DNA of 42,038 nucleotides from Leptodontidium sp. MPI-SDFR-AT-0119 (lineage: Eukaryota; Ascomycota; Leotiomycetes; Helotiales; Leptodontidiaceae). A program made the position numbers and the translations under genes. The notes below the pieces were generated by a model. The model saw only the letters and a program-made list of their open reading frames with translations, was not told where the DNA came from and did not search any database. The stretch covers positions 1 to 42,038 of the forward strand of contig JAHLEZ010000055.1 in assembly GCA_020726505.1 (NCBI GenBank). Reading direction: 5' to 3'. This document shows, in pieces, positions 22,069 to 33,723 of this stretch. How positions within the stretch are numbered: position 1 is the first letter of the stretch; each line of letters starts with the position of its first letter.

Positions 22069-22389
22069 TAAGTAATTTATAGCTTAGAATATTAGTATCG
22101 AATATCTCTAAGTAGTTAAAAAGAGGAAAGAGTGTATTTTAAATTTGCGAGAACCTTAGAAATGAAAAATCTACTTTTATGAAATTCTTAGTTAGTAATG
22201 CTAAAACGCGGAGTATACTTTAAAACTGGGCTTATCTTAGGGATTTGATTATAATAGGCTATTACTTTTAGTACTATAGTAATTTTATATAAAAATTATA
22301 TAAGGGCCTTTTATAATTATTATTATTATTTAATATATTTTAGTAATATCTATAACTTATTTTTATAACTTATTTGAAAAGAAGAGATT

Positions 22390-22735
22390 TAGTGTGAATG
22401 ATGATTCTATTGTACGGGGGATTTCTAGGTCTATATAACTACTCTAGCTTTATCACGTGTGTATTCGCTTAGACAGCCTAATTGGGCAAATACAAGCTCA
22501 AACGAGTCTTTACCGAATACAGTTACTTCCGGTAGTTTGAGACGTAAAGCCCAGAGCTTTGTATAGCCACTGTTTTGGCCTAGGAAAGCCGTGTATCAGA
22601 AGCCTTGGATTGTATGGCTGTAACCCGTAGAAGTCAGAGCTCTGTATCAGACGTATGTGGCTTGTTTGAGCTATTTCCGGCTGATTAAGGCCTAGAATAA
22701 GCTTTACCAAGTATGTAAGCGAGGTAGTTGAGTTA
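22390..22735 (-). repeat. Second copy of piggyBac-flanking repeat, inverted
   Basis: The reverse complement matches the segment beside the piggyBac relic: CCTCGCTTACA at one end and a right-hand part around 22390-22445 (AGAATCATCATTCACAC). Between them lie several GATACA(G/A)(A/G)GCT-like subrepeats. A 66-codon minus frame (22510-22710) falls inside and is probably incidental. It is likely a MITE or remnant end mobilised by the same transposase. Confidence 0.55.
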
Positions 22736-23272
22736 TAATCTTATACTCTCTATCCGTAGCGCTATAATCAGAATTTTATTCTAAGAACTAAAACTTAGTC
22801 GAGACTTAATCCAAGCCAATTTCTGGGTCATTATTTAATTAGCTACTTCTGCCGCTTTGCATCTGACTCCAAAAAAAGTAATAGATGTCTGGGACAGGCA
22901 CAACCCTGAAATCGAAAGAAACCAGGGCGAGTATCACCCCTGAAATGGTAGACACTCCCTGTCAAAGTAAATATGTTTTGGTTACTTGTGTTTCATGATT
23001 ATTTAGGGACTGTCTTTTGGTTCTTTCGTTCTGAATAGTGTCAACGGTCAGTGAGTTGCTCGTACAAATCATGTGACCCTCAACCCGCACCACTTTTGCA
23101 GGGCTGAGAAGGCAGCAGCCTTCATATTTCTGCTCTCCGAGGGCATCTGAAGACAGCAAGACAGACGATTCTACGCTAAACCCACCCTGCTTATATATCT
23201 GATATCGAAAACCAAGGCGGGATCCGACCGTTTCTTTCTTGTAACTCCGATTTGATTCTAAGGGTAGTACAC
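22736..23272. other. Upstream region of the HeLo-E2 gene
   Basis: No gene is seen. Composition returns to normal near 22860. A TATATATCT sequence lies about 80 bp before the ATG at 23273 and may serve as a TATA element. Nothing else can be assigned. Confidence 0.35.
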
Positions 23273-26200
23273 ATGGCCGAAATAGCGGGCCTCATCCTGG
23301 GCGCGATAGGGATTAGTGGCTTATTCTCGGCCTGCATTGAAAGTTTCGACATTGTCGTTTCAGGTAAACACTTCAGCGATGATTATGAACAGCTTTGCGC
23401 CTTGGTAAGTCTTTCTTTCCATGCATTCAAAGAAGACAGACTCTCATCATGCCTTCGGGGTGATGGCGAGGCTGGCTCGTTGCCAAAATCAAACATTTCA
23501 AAGCTTTTTTACTGTCCAATGAGCTAGCTAGCTATTGGTCTTTTGGTTCTCGCGTTTGCTGATGTCGCCATCAATAGTTTTCGTTGCAGAGAGCTAGGTT
23601 TGGGCTCTGGGGCGAGTCGGTTGGCTTGATACCAAATCCTAATGGACGGACTCTTCAGTACGACAGAAATCTCGATCGACCCGACATCAAAGAGGGTGTA
23701 GAAAGGGTCCTCAACAATATAAAGAACCTTTTGGATGAAGCTAGCCAGGTTGATAGAAGGTACGGATCAGGAAATGACCGCTTTCAAGGCTCGGAGTTGT
23801 CCACTTCTCGGGGTCTTGTGATGTTCAAGTCATCCTTTGATCGGTTCAAGAGTAGGATTAAGATGCACCAGAAAGATGCGTCGACATGGCAGGTCACTCG
23901 GTGGGCCTTATACGACGGAAAGAAATTCGAAGAATTAATCGATCGACTCGACAGGTTCGTTGACGGCCTGGAAAGCATAACGAAGTCTCTCGGACTGCTT
24001 GCAGAACAGCATGCTCGACTCCATGAAGAGATTGAGGCGATTTCAGATATCACTAGTCTCAAGTTACTTCGGGATGCTTCATCAAGCCATCGTTCTATGC
24101 TCAACAACGATTCGGATACCTCCAGCCGACGTTTCGCCAGAGAGGTAGCAGAATCTGTCCTTGAACAGAAGACGATAGAGTCGGGGCCGACCGGAGCTAG
24201 AACACTAGACTCATTCATTACTGCCCATACGGCAAGATCAACTTTCATCGAGAGTCTTAGAAGTGATGACATCCTCATTCCAGGAAAATGGCCAAGATCC
24301 TTACAGTCAAGCTTGGAAGAGAACAAGCAAGCAGAGGTTAAGCCCGGAGACCCTAACTTACAAGAATTCAAAGACCGACCTTTAGCCCCTCGACAGTTGG
24401 CGAATCCCTACGTTCGACTGGGACGGCATCCAGGCATTACGCCAGAGCTCAACGCTGGAGGAACCCACGATGAGGTGCCGGTCCGTGATCCAGAATGCGT
24501 TGATACTAGCATTCAATTGGAGGATCTTCCTCAACACCAACGACTGGTCCGTGAGCTCCTGAAAAAATCTCAGCAGACAACGTCGTTGAGTTTTACAGCT
24601 GGAGATGCGGCATATGGCGAGAGGCTCGCCTCGATCAAAAAAGAAGACGAGAGTACGTGGCAAGGCCACAATACGAGTCTAGTATTGCACGCTCATTCCG
24701 GCTCGTCTGCGGCAAAATGGATGTTTCTGGAGCTTCGCAATATCAGATTGAGCAAAGTGCCATTTATCAGCGCGGCACCCCTAGAGGACAGTCTTGACAA
24801 GGTACTAGCCAGTATTGAAGGCCCACCAGCAACTCCATATGAAGGCGGATTCTTTTTTATCACGGTCAAATTATCTCACAATGCGCAGAAGGCACCATTG
24901 ATGAGATTTCAGACGAAGATCTATCACCCGAATATTTCACCTCAGGGTCATATCTGCGCTGACTACGGCCAAAAATGGCATCCTAAACTCTCACCAGAAT
25001 CTCGGCTCGTTCCGAGCAGCGGTACGTCTAATTTCTGGTATCACAGAAAGACAGGTGAGACGCTTTGGTCATTAGGGGCGCTCTTGACTGCTTTGTGTGG
25101 CCTCCTTGCCGCACCAGATGTTGATGATCCCCTTGTGCCGGAAATAGCACAGAAGTACATCGAAGATTACGAAGACTATTGCCGTTCTGCCAAGATCTAT
25201 ACCCGAAAGTATGCACTTGCGCGCAGGCCAGACGATAATGATCTTGTTTTCCTGGAGGACTCAGAAGAGGTTGGTAGTGAAATGGCACATTATGAACCGC
25301 CCTCGCTTTCGAGTCGGCTTGAGACAACAAGTTCCACCAAGCCTGCGCTGCGCAAAGAGGTCATGAAGTCCTTTTTGGCATCTGAATTCGATGATCCATA
25401 CCCCAGGGAAATCTACGATACCTCATCCTCTACTCGAGGCATCACTTACACTACCCGATCGATCTCTTCCACAGAAACATATGCTTCGACCATTAGTTCT
25501 GAGGAATCATCGGATGAAACAACCCTGGAGTCAAGCCACGAAGATATGCCAGCTCTCAGCCTTCATCACAATGAGGAATCTGGTGATTTGGAGGCAACTA
25601 CACCAGCAACATTTGGGGAATTCTTCCCGTCAACAAGAGGACTTCAAATTCTCCACGACAACACAACAGTAGACGGAAACATGAATCTTCGTGTCGAGAC
25701 TGAGGGATCACCCAAAGATGATGGTCGCAAGGTCATGCTGCAATTGTTCCATGTGAGAATGTACGATCTCAAACTACGCGAATTTTCGCTGCGGAGGTAT
25801 TGCCGCGACTCAGGAAGGCAGGTCTGTAATTCGAAACGAAAGTCAATCGGATCCGCTGTCGAGCCTGCTTCATCCAACATTAGTCTAAGAAGTCCTCTTG
25901 CCTGGCTCTTCAGCAGGCGTTCTGGATCGAGACTCGATACAACAGAATCAGCTCTACCGGAGAGCTCAAGAAGTCTCAAAACTTCCATAAGCGCAGGGAT
26001 CCAAGAGGACCAGCCCGGCTCAAATGCTGATGACGAGAATGTCTACCCCACGCCAATGGCCACATTTGCGAGATTGACAAATACCATTAAGCTCGAATTC
26101 TCAAACTATGCTCAAGTCGTAGTGAAATGGAGAGGCAGCCGGTCCAAGAAACGATACGAATTTGCGTATTGGGGTTGGGACTACACCTGGAAAAGAGTTA

Positions 26201-26485
26201 CAACAGAAAGGTCCCATCCAAGTATCGTATCACCTCTTCAAGCGAGGTATGGAGAGTCCTCTGGCACATATAGTGCCAACTGGCCACATGCAGCAAGGGG
26301 ACTGGGTGCCCCCTTGCTGCATGTGGATCAGTGATGAGAGTATCTTGGAAGCTTACACTGACATCGCCGAGTAAGTACTACGCATAGGTATCCAAGTACT
26401 TCTAAGCTGACAAGGACCTAGTGTTGTGGTGGCCACGGGCCTCATTGCCTTGATTGACGATTGCATCAGATCTAAAAAACAATAG
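23273..26485 (+). CDS. HeLo domain fused to E2 ubiquitin-conjugating fold, frameshifted
   Basis: Exon 1 (23273-23404) and exon 2 (from 23590, after a 185-bp GT-AG intron) encode an N-terminal HeLo domain (about residues 1-230; AEIAGLILGAIGISGLFSAC, then RARFGLWGESVGLIPN). HeLo is the membrane-acting domain of prion-controlled and STAND cell-death proteins. Residues about 418-590 form an E2 fold: IEGPPATPYEGG, the HPN triad (about 490-492), a Cys exactly eight residues after its Asn (about 500, GHICADYG), and DDPLVPEIAQKY. A Ser/Thr/Glu-rich linker and a conserved fungal C-terminal region follow (HVRMYDLKLREFSLRRYCRDSGR; LEFSNYAQVVVKWRG). Near 26211-26227 the reading must shift by one base to continue through SYHLFKRG and WVPPCCMWISDE. 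Intron 26371-26421 leads to the last exon (26422-26485). A pseudogene or a one-base sequence error is possible. Confidence 0.75.
26284..26326. repeat. Perfect 17-bp hairpin in coding sequence
   Basis: CCACATGCAGCAAGGGG (26284-26300) is followed by nine bases and its exact complement (26310-26326). It lies inside the conserved 3' coding part of the HeLo-E2 gene, about 60-70 bp downstream of the frame change. The encoded residues around WVPPCCMWISDE fit the family, so the hairpin sits in genuine coding sequence. Confidence 0.85.
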
Positions 26486-26909
26486 AGAGATAGCACCGTC
26501 AACAGACAGAAATCAGAAAGACATGGCAGGGGTACAACGAGGCACCCTAGCTCCTTTATTAACAGCCTGCAGCATCCAACTGTAGGTAGTCTTTGTAAGT
26601 GACTAGTAGCCTCTTGACGTAGTTGAGTCGTAGTGTTGCGGTGACAGAGTGTAGACCTCGGAATACTCCACTTAAGGGATGCCCTTTGTATTAACCTGCC
26701 ATTTGCGATCTCCTTAAGCGCACATATGACATTATACTTAGTATATTGAGGTTTTATGATCGAAACAATTCACATTCTAAATTTCAGACAAATCGATTAA
26801 AGAATGAAGATATAATTAATTATTGAACTTGAGAAATATAAGTAACGGTGAGTTAAGCGAGGTGGGCCAAAGGGGGGGGGGGGGGGGGGGGGGTGAGACA
26901 TTATATATT
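26486..26909. other. Intergenic region containing a run of 22 G
   Basis: This stretch holds the 3' flank of the HeLo-E2 gene, an AT-rich patch (26740-26840) and an uninterrupted run of 22 G at 26872-26893. The G run ends 16 bp from the edge of the COQ4 fragment. No gene is seen. Confidence 0.7.
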
Positions 26910-27191
26910 TCAAAGCCGTCTCATTTCTTCAGGCTTTAGCCTCACCGCAGCAAGCAGACTTAAGCCGGCCATAAGCAGTCAAGTGTTCATAAATTCAAAG
27001 CTTTTCAATGCGACTTCTCCCTCCACAAAAGCACCGGGAATACCAAGCACCGAATGAACAATATCGTGGCATTCTCGATATCTCTGCATCACGTAAGCGC
27101 ATTCTTCATCATCGATATACTGGACGCTATCCCTCTCATCCGCAGACGTCACAAAATAGGTTCTGGAATAAGCCCAAAATAGCGCTGGCAC
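26910..27191 (-). pseudogene. COQ4 fragment (ubiquinone biosynthesis)
   Basis: The minus strand encodes about 95 residues of COQ4, the mitochondrial inner-membrane scaffold of the coenzyme Q synthome. Diagnostic segments are [23 protein letters not shown], the HDxxH metal-binding motif (HDIVH) with its downstream Glu ([14 protein letters not shown]), and, past an in-frame TGA, LLMAGLSLLAVRLKPEEMRR. The TGA (near 26980) stands where the family has Gly. About 15 residues are missing between RTYF and the DERDSVQ segment relative to usual members. COQ4 is normally about 270-330 residues, so this is an orphan internal piece. The G run lies beside its truncated 3' end. Confidence 0.75.
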
Positions 27192-27282
27192 AAAGGGTGG
27201 CCGCCTCTCGGAATAGCCTAAGTGGCACGCTTATATTTTTAGCACGGAAAAAGCCCTATTCCGTCTACCCGTAGTGTTAAAA

Positions 27283-30200
27283 TTAACCTAAAGGAAAAAA
27301 GCCTGATGTACAACGAATCTCGGATATACCATCAAGAGAGCCAACTGGAAAGCCTGATGTAAGACAATTGAAAGTAATATCATGATTAACAATGCAGGAG
27401 CCAACCACGATATCATTAATATCAACCAAGGCCCCATCACGATTAGCGTACCAAGCTATTATATAGTTAGTAATATAAAGCTATTTGAAGAATATAGTAC
27501 TTACTCCAATGTCCAATACTAGTTCGAATCTCTAACTCTGTTGCAGTACCAGGATAAATCCCAGTACCACATCCATCACATCGGATTCCTATATCACCAC
27601 TATGGCTTAAATCGTCGACGCCTGTTAGAATTTGTGCGTTTCCCGCATCTTCGCAACTTGGAGGGCTATCTACAATTATAAAATTGTCGGTGATTTCCGG
27701 AAGTGAATCTCCATCTGAGCCTTGGTTTAACTCGGTAGTTATAACCCACCATGTTATAAGTGTAGGTGTTGGTGTTGGTGTTGCTATTGGCAGTGAAGAA
27801 GAAGTAGGTGAGACCCCAGGACCAGTGCTAGAAGCAGAACTGAAGCTCCTCAAATCAATTGCCCAATCCGATGTGCCCCCCATACTGTATGCGGCATATA
27901 ATTGAGTACGGACGGCTTTGTTAGCATCATCCATGTAAGCTACCCATTGAACATCATCGTAAACAACAATGTTAGAGTAGCTCTCGTCAAGAAAGTTTTG
28001 GCTAGCGAGACCTTGCTCGATGATGTCGTCAATTTCAGCATTTCCAAGATATCCGGGTGTGAGTGTGCAACGTCCTGGGGCCGCCGTAGAATCCGGTCCA
28101 GTGTACGTACACGTTTCGCCGAAGCAGCCAGCAGTAGTCATTTCGAACGCGCGACCGTAGCTTGATACACCGACGACGACTTGATTGGATGGGACTCCAG
28201 CTTTGGTAATCATTGACAGCGAGTTGATTGTTTCGGTGAGGTTGACATGCGAACGAAGGCAGTTGCCAGCCGGGCATCCTTCTTCGGACCAAGCAGATCC
28301 ATAATCCCACTGTCCATGAAGGTCGTATGTCATGAAGACAATGTAGTCCTGTAAAACCAGAGTTAGAATTAACTAGAAAATCCCTGTTCGGTTCTGTAGT
28401 CAGATAGGAAATGTGCCTATCCCCTCGGAATCTGCTATGAAATGCAGCGGAGAAATTACGAGGGACTTGAAATCCTCCGGGTTAACTTACAACTTCAACA
28501 GCAATGGCTTCAATAGGGAAGTTCTTCAAGTACCAGTATCCTGCTGGAGCCGCGATCGATAAACTTGCACCCTCAGCGTAGAATCCTAGCTCCATTTTTA
28601 ATTCGTACAGAAACAAGAAATAGTTGAGACCGTCTTCTGTACTTCCGGCCGGGATTCCCGGAATATCTGTAGCTCCAGGATACTCCCACTTTTGAGAAAT
28701 TAGATTAGCAAATATTTCATGCGCCGGGACTTTATGTCGCGCCATTTAAAGTGAGGTCAATTGGCGAAATGAATGTTGGATGGCTTACATCAAAGTCTAC
28801 GCCATCAAGATTGTACGTAGTAACGAAGCTGACAACACTGGCGATGAAGGTAGCTCGATTTGCGGCCGTGACTCCCTCCCGGAATATAGGGTAGGTGTCC
28901 TGATCAGTGGAAAATGACCAGCCTCCAAAAGAGACAATTCGTTTCACTCCAGTCAAACTCACAAACATGTCAAATTGTTCCTGGATCCCGCTGACATCGA
29001 CCTGGAAATCATCTGTGATGGAAGCGAATGCGAGGTGGATATGAGTAAACTGCAGACAAATTAGATTTGTTTTGTCGTAGGGAAGCTAGCACCACGGAAA
29101 CAAGACTTGCCTCTGAGGTATCGATGTCGGTGACGTCCATATTCAGGCAGATACGGTCCCAGTTGAAGGCTTCGAAATACCCAATTTTCCTATATTCTGC
29201 TGGGGGGCTACCGATAATGATTTGCGTTCCACAATTTGATATGCATCCGTTAGTGCCCGCTTCAGCAGTACCGGGAGCTCCTGTCGCAGAAACCGTTGGC
29301 GTACAGAATTCGAGAGTAGTGCCACATTGACCCCAGATATCGCAGCAAGCGAGTAAAGGGCATTGATTGAGGAGCGCGATATCCGACCCGTCTGTTGGAG
29401 CGACGGTGCCTGGTACCTGTGGTCCGCAAACGGCATTTGTGATGGGTGCAGGAAATGGAGGTGTTCCTGGTCACGAGTAAATATGATGGGCATAATTGGC
29501 CCTTTCAAAGGAGATGTGGAATGATTTCGTTAACTTTGGGGTAATAGGTCACTTACCAGTACTGAGGCATATACTGACTCCAGCTTGTAAGTTATCGCAG
29601 CCTGTCCAGCCCCAAGTCTCAGTGTTGTATTCTTCAATCTTTGCTATTGTGATGCTGTTGGTTTCTGCAATTGCAGAACAGTAATCTCCAGAAACTACAA
29701 GGTAAGATGCACATGATCCATCGGCGTTCTCCTGTGGTGAATAGTCTGGCAGGGTACCAGCTGAACAACACACATGTTGACCGACAGCAAGGGTGGAGCA
29801 TAATGTCGAACTCGGATTGTACGTCGTGAAAAGAGCTGCCGTGATTCCACACTTCGATGCGAGACTTGCACATCCGTCGCCAGAGACAACTTGAATCGTT
29901 GTGCAAGTAGCTCGAGGACGTATCGCTCGCGCCACGGGAGTTGCCTGGGAAGTAATGTTGCTCTGAGTGCTTATTGTGGGGGCAAGAATGGTAATGTTGG
30001 TCCATGGAGTAGTAGCGTCGACAGAAGTCAGACATTTACCATCATGCCACGTCTTTACGGCACTTTGGGCGATATCAAGACTGGCATTGGTGCTAGCAAT
30101 GATACCCATCGCGTAGTCTGATCCTCTATCACTGGTTCCGCACAACTGAACGAAAGTGTTGCCGGAAACCGGAGAAGTCTGAACGTACTCGATGAATTGT

Positions 30201-30925
30201 TGAAGAACTGTTGCCGCAATCCCTTGGCTCTGAATTTCGGCACCAGCATAGACTGCGACCACCGATTGACCAGAGTATGCGAAGTTTACAGACGAGTTAC
30301 AGCTTTGTGGCAATTGATTGAGGTGTTTTGCGAGGGTTTGAGTTGCATCCAGAACCTGGGCGGCGCTCCCGAGACCTGAGCCTGCTAAAGAACCAAGTTC
30401 TAAAGTAGCTTCTGATTGAGCCATCTTTTTATGAGAAATGCAAGTTGCCGTAGTGGTTGACTGGCTGGATGACTGGGTATTGGTAGTAGCGTCAGCGACG
30501 CAGGCACGAATGCGGACTTGTGTTTCCGGATCATCGAGAGCGTTGTAAAGGGCAAAGTCAACGAGCATGGTTTCATTGCACACAGATAGTCGATTTGAGT
30601 CATGGTAAACAGTCCAGTTGATGGGGTCGGTGCCAGTGTCACTGCAAGCTGCAGGACAGCGGTTCTTGGAAGCATCGAAGGCGAGGGCGTTCGCAATAGT
30701 TGTTTTATTGTTAACGGGAAGTTTACCCTTCGCGATAGTAGCAAGAAATTCGGCCGAGTGGGTTCGAGCAGCTGCTACTTGAATGGAGACTGAAGGTAAT
30801 CTTACTCCCGAGAGGTCGTAATCAAGCGTGGTGTGCGTTGGAAAGGCGGCGTTCTCTGATGCAACTACCAAACCGCCTGCGCCCAGGAGGATGGCTGCGA
30901 CCCTACTGACGGATTGCAGTCTCAT
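27283..30925 (-). CDS. LysM, chitin-binding GH18 chitinase (subgroup C type)
   Basis: Proposed exons: 30925-29557, 29466-29111, 29049-28789, 28688-28491, 28348-27505, 27455-27283, joining in frame to 1066 residues. A signal peptide (about 1-23; MRLQSVSRVAAILLGAGG) leads into a secreted region of about 310 residues. Two LysM domains follow (about 340-387 and 402-452; VVSGDGCASLA and VVSGDYCSAIA), then a hevein-type ChtBD1 (CCDIWGQCG). The GH18 catalytic domain starts near 535 with RKIGYFEAFNW and shows IVSFGGW, the DxxDxDxE motif (DGVDFD, then WE, split exactly by intron 28689-28788), MTYDLHGQWDYG and the late Trp (SDWAIDL). The family hydrolyses chitin and is related to the chitinase subunit of yeast killer toxins. 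Intron 29050-29110 has a GC donor (AG|GCAAGT). It diverges from a LysM effector gene 2.8 kb away. It looks intact. Confidence 0.87.
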
Positions 30926-30985
30926 AGTAGCATGAAGATCGTATAGTATAAGATACTGTTTGAACAGGTAAAGAACCAAACGAGC

Positions 30986-31070
30986 AATGAACGATCGAAT
31001 GAACGATTGAATGAACGACTGAATGAATGAATGAATGAATGAATGAATGACTGAGTGAGTGAACGAGGGG
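30986..31070. repeat. GAAT/GAAC tetranucleotide microsatellite
   Basis: Repeats of the type GAATGAACGATT give way to a pure GAAT array at about 31020-31050 and end in GAGTGAGTGAACG. The array starts about 60 bp upstream of the chitinase start codon, in its promoter or 5' untranslated region. Confidence 0.85.
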
Positions 31071-33723
31071 AGAGATGATACCTGTAGTAGACCAGAAAGA
31101 TAAGTGTGGTTTTCTGTCTTTTCAGGGCATCTACCTAACTGAATTAACCGCAGCTAAAAGGAGCTGGGGTCGAACTCCCACTCTGAAATTGTTATCACTT
31201 TGAACGAGTTAGATTCTAATGTCCGACCATGGTCTACGTACATGTATGGTTGTCATGCATCTTGCAGGATTCGGGCCTTCCGATTGAACTCCACTCAAGG
31301 GTAAAAGAAAAATGGAAAAGTCAAAGTAGACCAATCTACCTTCCCTTATCCACTTGTCATATTACTGATAAGATCTTCGAAAAGGACCGTATTTAGCAAG
31401 ATCTTGAAGATTGGAAGAGCGGGTACAGCATGCATATCCGACATCCTCTCAGAAGAAGGCTCCGAATTCGGAGCCTTGATTGGATGGAAGGTTCGGAAAA
31501 ACCTACTTGAGGCCATTCCTGATCACCACTTAGTTACGAGTGCCTTGAAAATACCCGGTTATACTAACGATCTTTCAATAAAGCATAAGATGAGGCACAG
31601 ACAACGACGACACTCCCTGACTGCGATTCAGTTCGCGCCATAAGGCGCCCTACCGGGGCTTGGAAGTCTGGAGCGCAGCCCTGGCCATGTGAGCTTTGGC
31701 CATGAAACCCAGTAATATTCGGACAACTGTGCCGCAACCCATAAAAACTCAGTAATGCACAGGCATCGGAACTGAAATTCGGTGTTGCGCAGCTGCCATG
31801 GACATTACCCATCGGCCCATCCCATCATGTCTTGGAAGCCTTGAACTACAGAACCGGGTCAGCGTGACGGCACCGGGGGTCGCTGCCCCTGCTCGAACTA
31901 CAGTGAGCAGCTGCCTATCTCGGAGGCGGTCCAGAAAGGCATTGTGGATCTCTGGGGGTCCCGTTCCCGTTCCACCAATTTGCCCCGGCGCTGGACATGC
32001 CCTTCCCAAAGTTAACTCTGACGGCGCGGAACTTCAGGTGCAAACTTTGTGTTTTGACAACAGGAGCCCATGACCCAGTCGTTTAGCTTACTATTTCCCA
32101 GGATGCATGAGCAAGGATCTGGTGTGGATAAATCTAGGAATGCTAAAAAGGGACAATTATAAGGTGTTTCTTGTACTAGAATGAGATGAGAATACAATCT
32201 TCAATCCTATTTGACTCGTGCAGTCCGAACCCCACTTGGAAATATAGTATCCCATAGTCCTGGAACATTTCCAAGTGGCCATTGACTGACGGAATGATCA
32301 GCAGGGTTTGTAAGTTGAAAGTAATGATAATTACTTAAACTTGCCGTCTGATCAAGAATTCGCCAAAGATGAGTAGCCATGCTTGCTCCATCCCGCGTTC
32401 TCGAGTCATGAGCGATAAGCCCCTGAGCCATCCTGCTCCGATAATCCTGACCCGGGTGCGGGTGCGGGTTTAGAGTGTCGGTTGCGCTCTCAATTAGGTC
32501 TAGTGCGATGTCCTTGTCGACACTTAAAAATTGTAACTATTCCGAAGATCTAGATAGTTTTCCTGATCAGTCCAATATAGGATATATTACGACATCTCTG
32601 ATGGCGCAACTGACATAGGGGCTCATATTTGCCGGTGGCGCGTCATGCATATTGCCCGTCCAGCGAGCCTATGTGATTAGTCCGTCTTGTTCCTATTCGT
32701 CCTTTCGCGGAACTACTTACCGATTGAACGATTCACGGAATTTTCGGTCCCGCCTGGCCATGTTAGAAACCGAGATCTTTCGGCAATCGTTGGAATTCGG
32801 GGAGAAGGGCGGAAGGGGGTCCTCAGGTGCTTGAACAGTGGGTTACGCACGGTGCAAGGGGGGGTCGGGATGGTGGAGCCGACAAACAGCAAAGGATTTT
32901 TTCTCCTGCTCGTATTGCGCAGCATGGATTCGGTTAATCTGAGCAACTCCGAATCCCCAAGAAAAGCTCCCTCTTGAGCTCCAGTAGCTTATTGCATTCA
33001 CAGCATTTTTTTCATTTTTGTCGGGTTGAGAATTGGTGGAAGGATTCTAACTCCCGTCCACATTTTGAAAGTGTAATTTCGGTAGGGCTGATGTTGATGC
33101 GAACCCTGCACTATGATACGCGTGCGGCACAGTCAAGCCCGTCCTTGCTGTTTTCCTTCATCTTGTTCAAAATTTCATATCTTTGCCACGCGTCTCCGGA
33201 ACATTTCCCTTTTTCAACCATCAGGATTATTACATGGTAGAGTAGAGCATGGAGGGTGTTCGAAAGCAGGGATAAAGTAGATACTAGCTAGTTCTAGACG
33301 AAGATTGATTAGCGTTCGGGTGCCAATCTTTAGTGTCGCATGGGTGAGCACGAGGAAAATGGGGTAGAATATCGATGCCAAGCGCCGATTACTTTACAGT
33401 GTCAACGCAGTATAGACATGAATTAGGCGGTATCTCCTGGGCGGATCAAGGAAACACTTTGTAATTGAAAGATCATCGGCCGAAATGAGGCTACAACGCA
33501 CACTGTTCCCTTTCTAATGAAAGAAATGAAATTTCATGCACAGTCAGAGAGACCCTCGCCGCGGAGGGCGAATATCAGACTACTTTTCGTATAGGACAGC
33601 ATTTACCGACTTCTTTTAAGTCAACAGGTTTTCCAGTTCCAGTGTCCGTCATCCTCATCTAGTTTGAGTGTTCCATTGCATCCAACACCTGCTTCAGACA
33701 ATCCTTCAACCAGCTTTTGAACA
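31071..33723. other. Divergent intergenic region, chitinase / LysM effector
   Basis: This 2.65-kb region must hold both promoters. Short frames exist, for example a minus frame at 32207-32431 starting MAQGLIAHDSRTRDGAS, but none shows a known domain and they overlap one another. A tRNA T-arm-like string near 31150 does not fold properly. Composition is normal, with no RIP-type AT-rich block. A shared upstream region could allow co-regulation, but I see no binding site I can name. Confidence 0.45.

Noticed and set aside
31130..31225. tRNA-like string around GGGGTCGAACTCCC on the minus strand
   Set aside because: The T-arm stem does not pair correctly, and no acceptor stem, D-arm or anticodon arm can be drawn.
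32207..32431. Minus frame starting MAQGLIAHDSRTRDG in the LysM intergenic region
   Set aside because: It has balanced composition but no domain, no splice context and no partner exons; too weak to call a gene.
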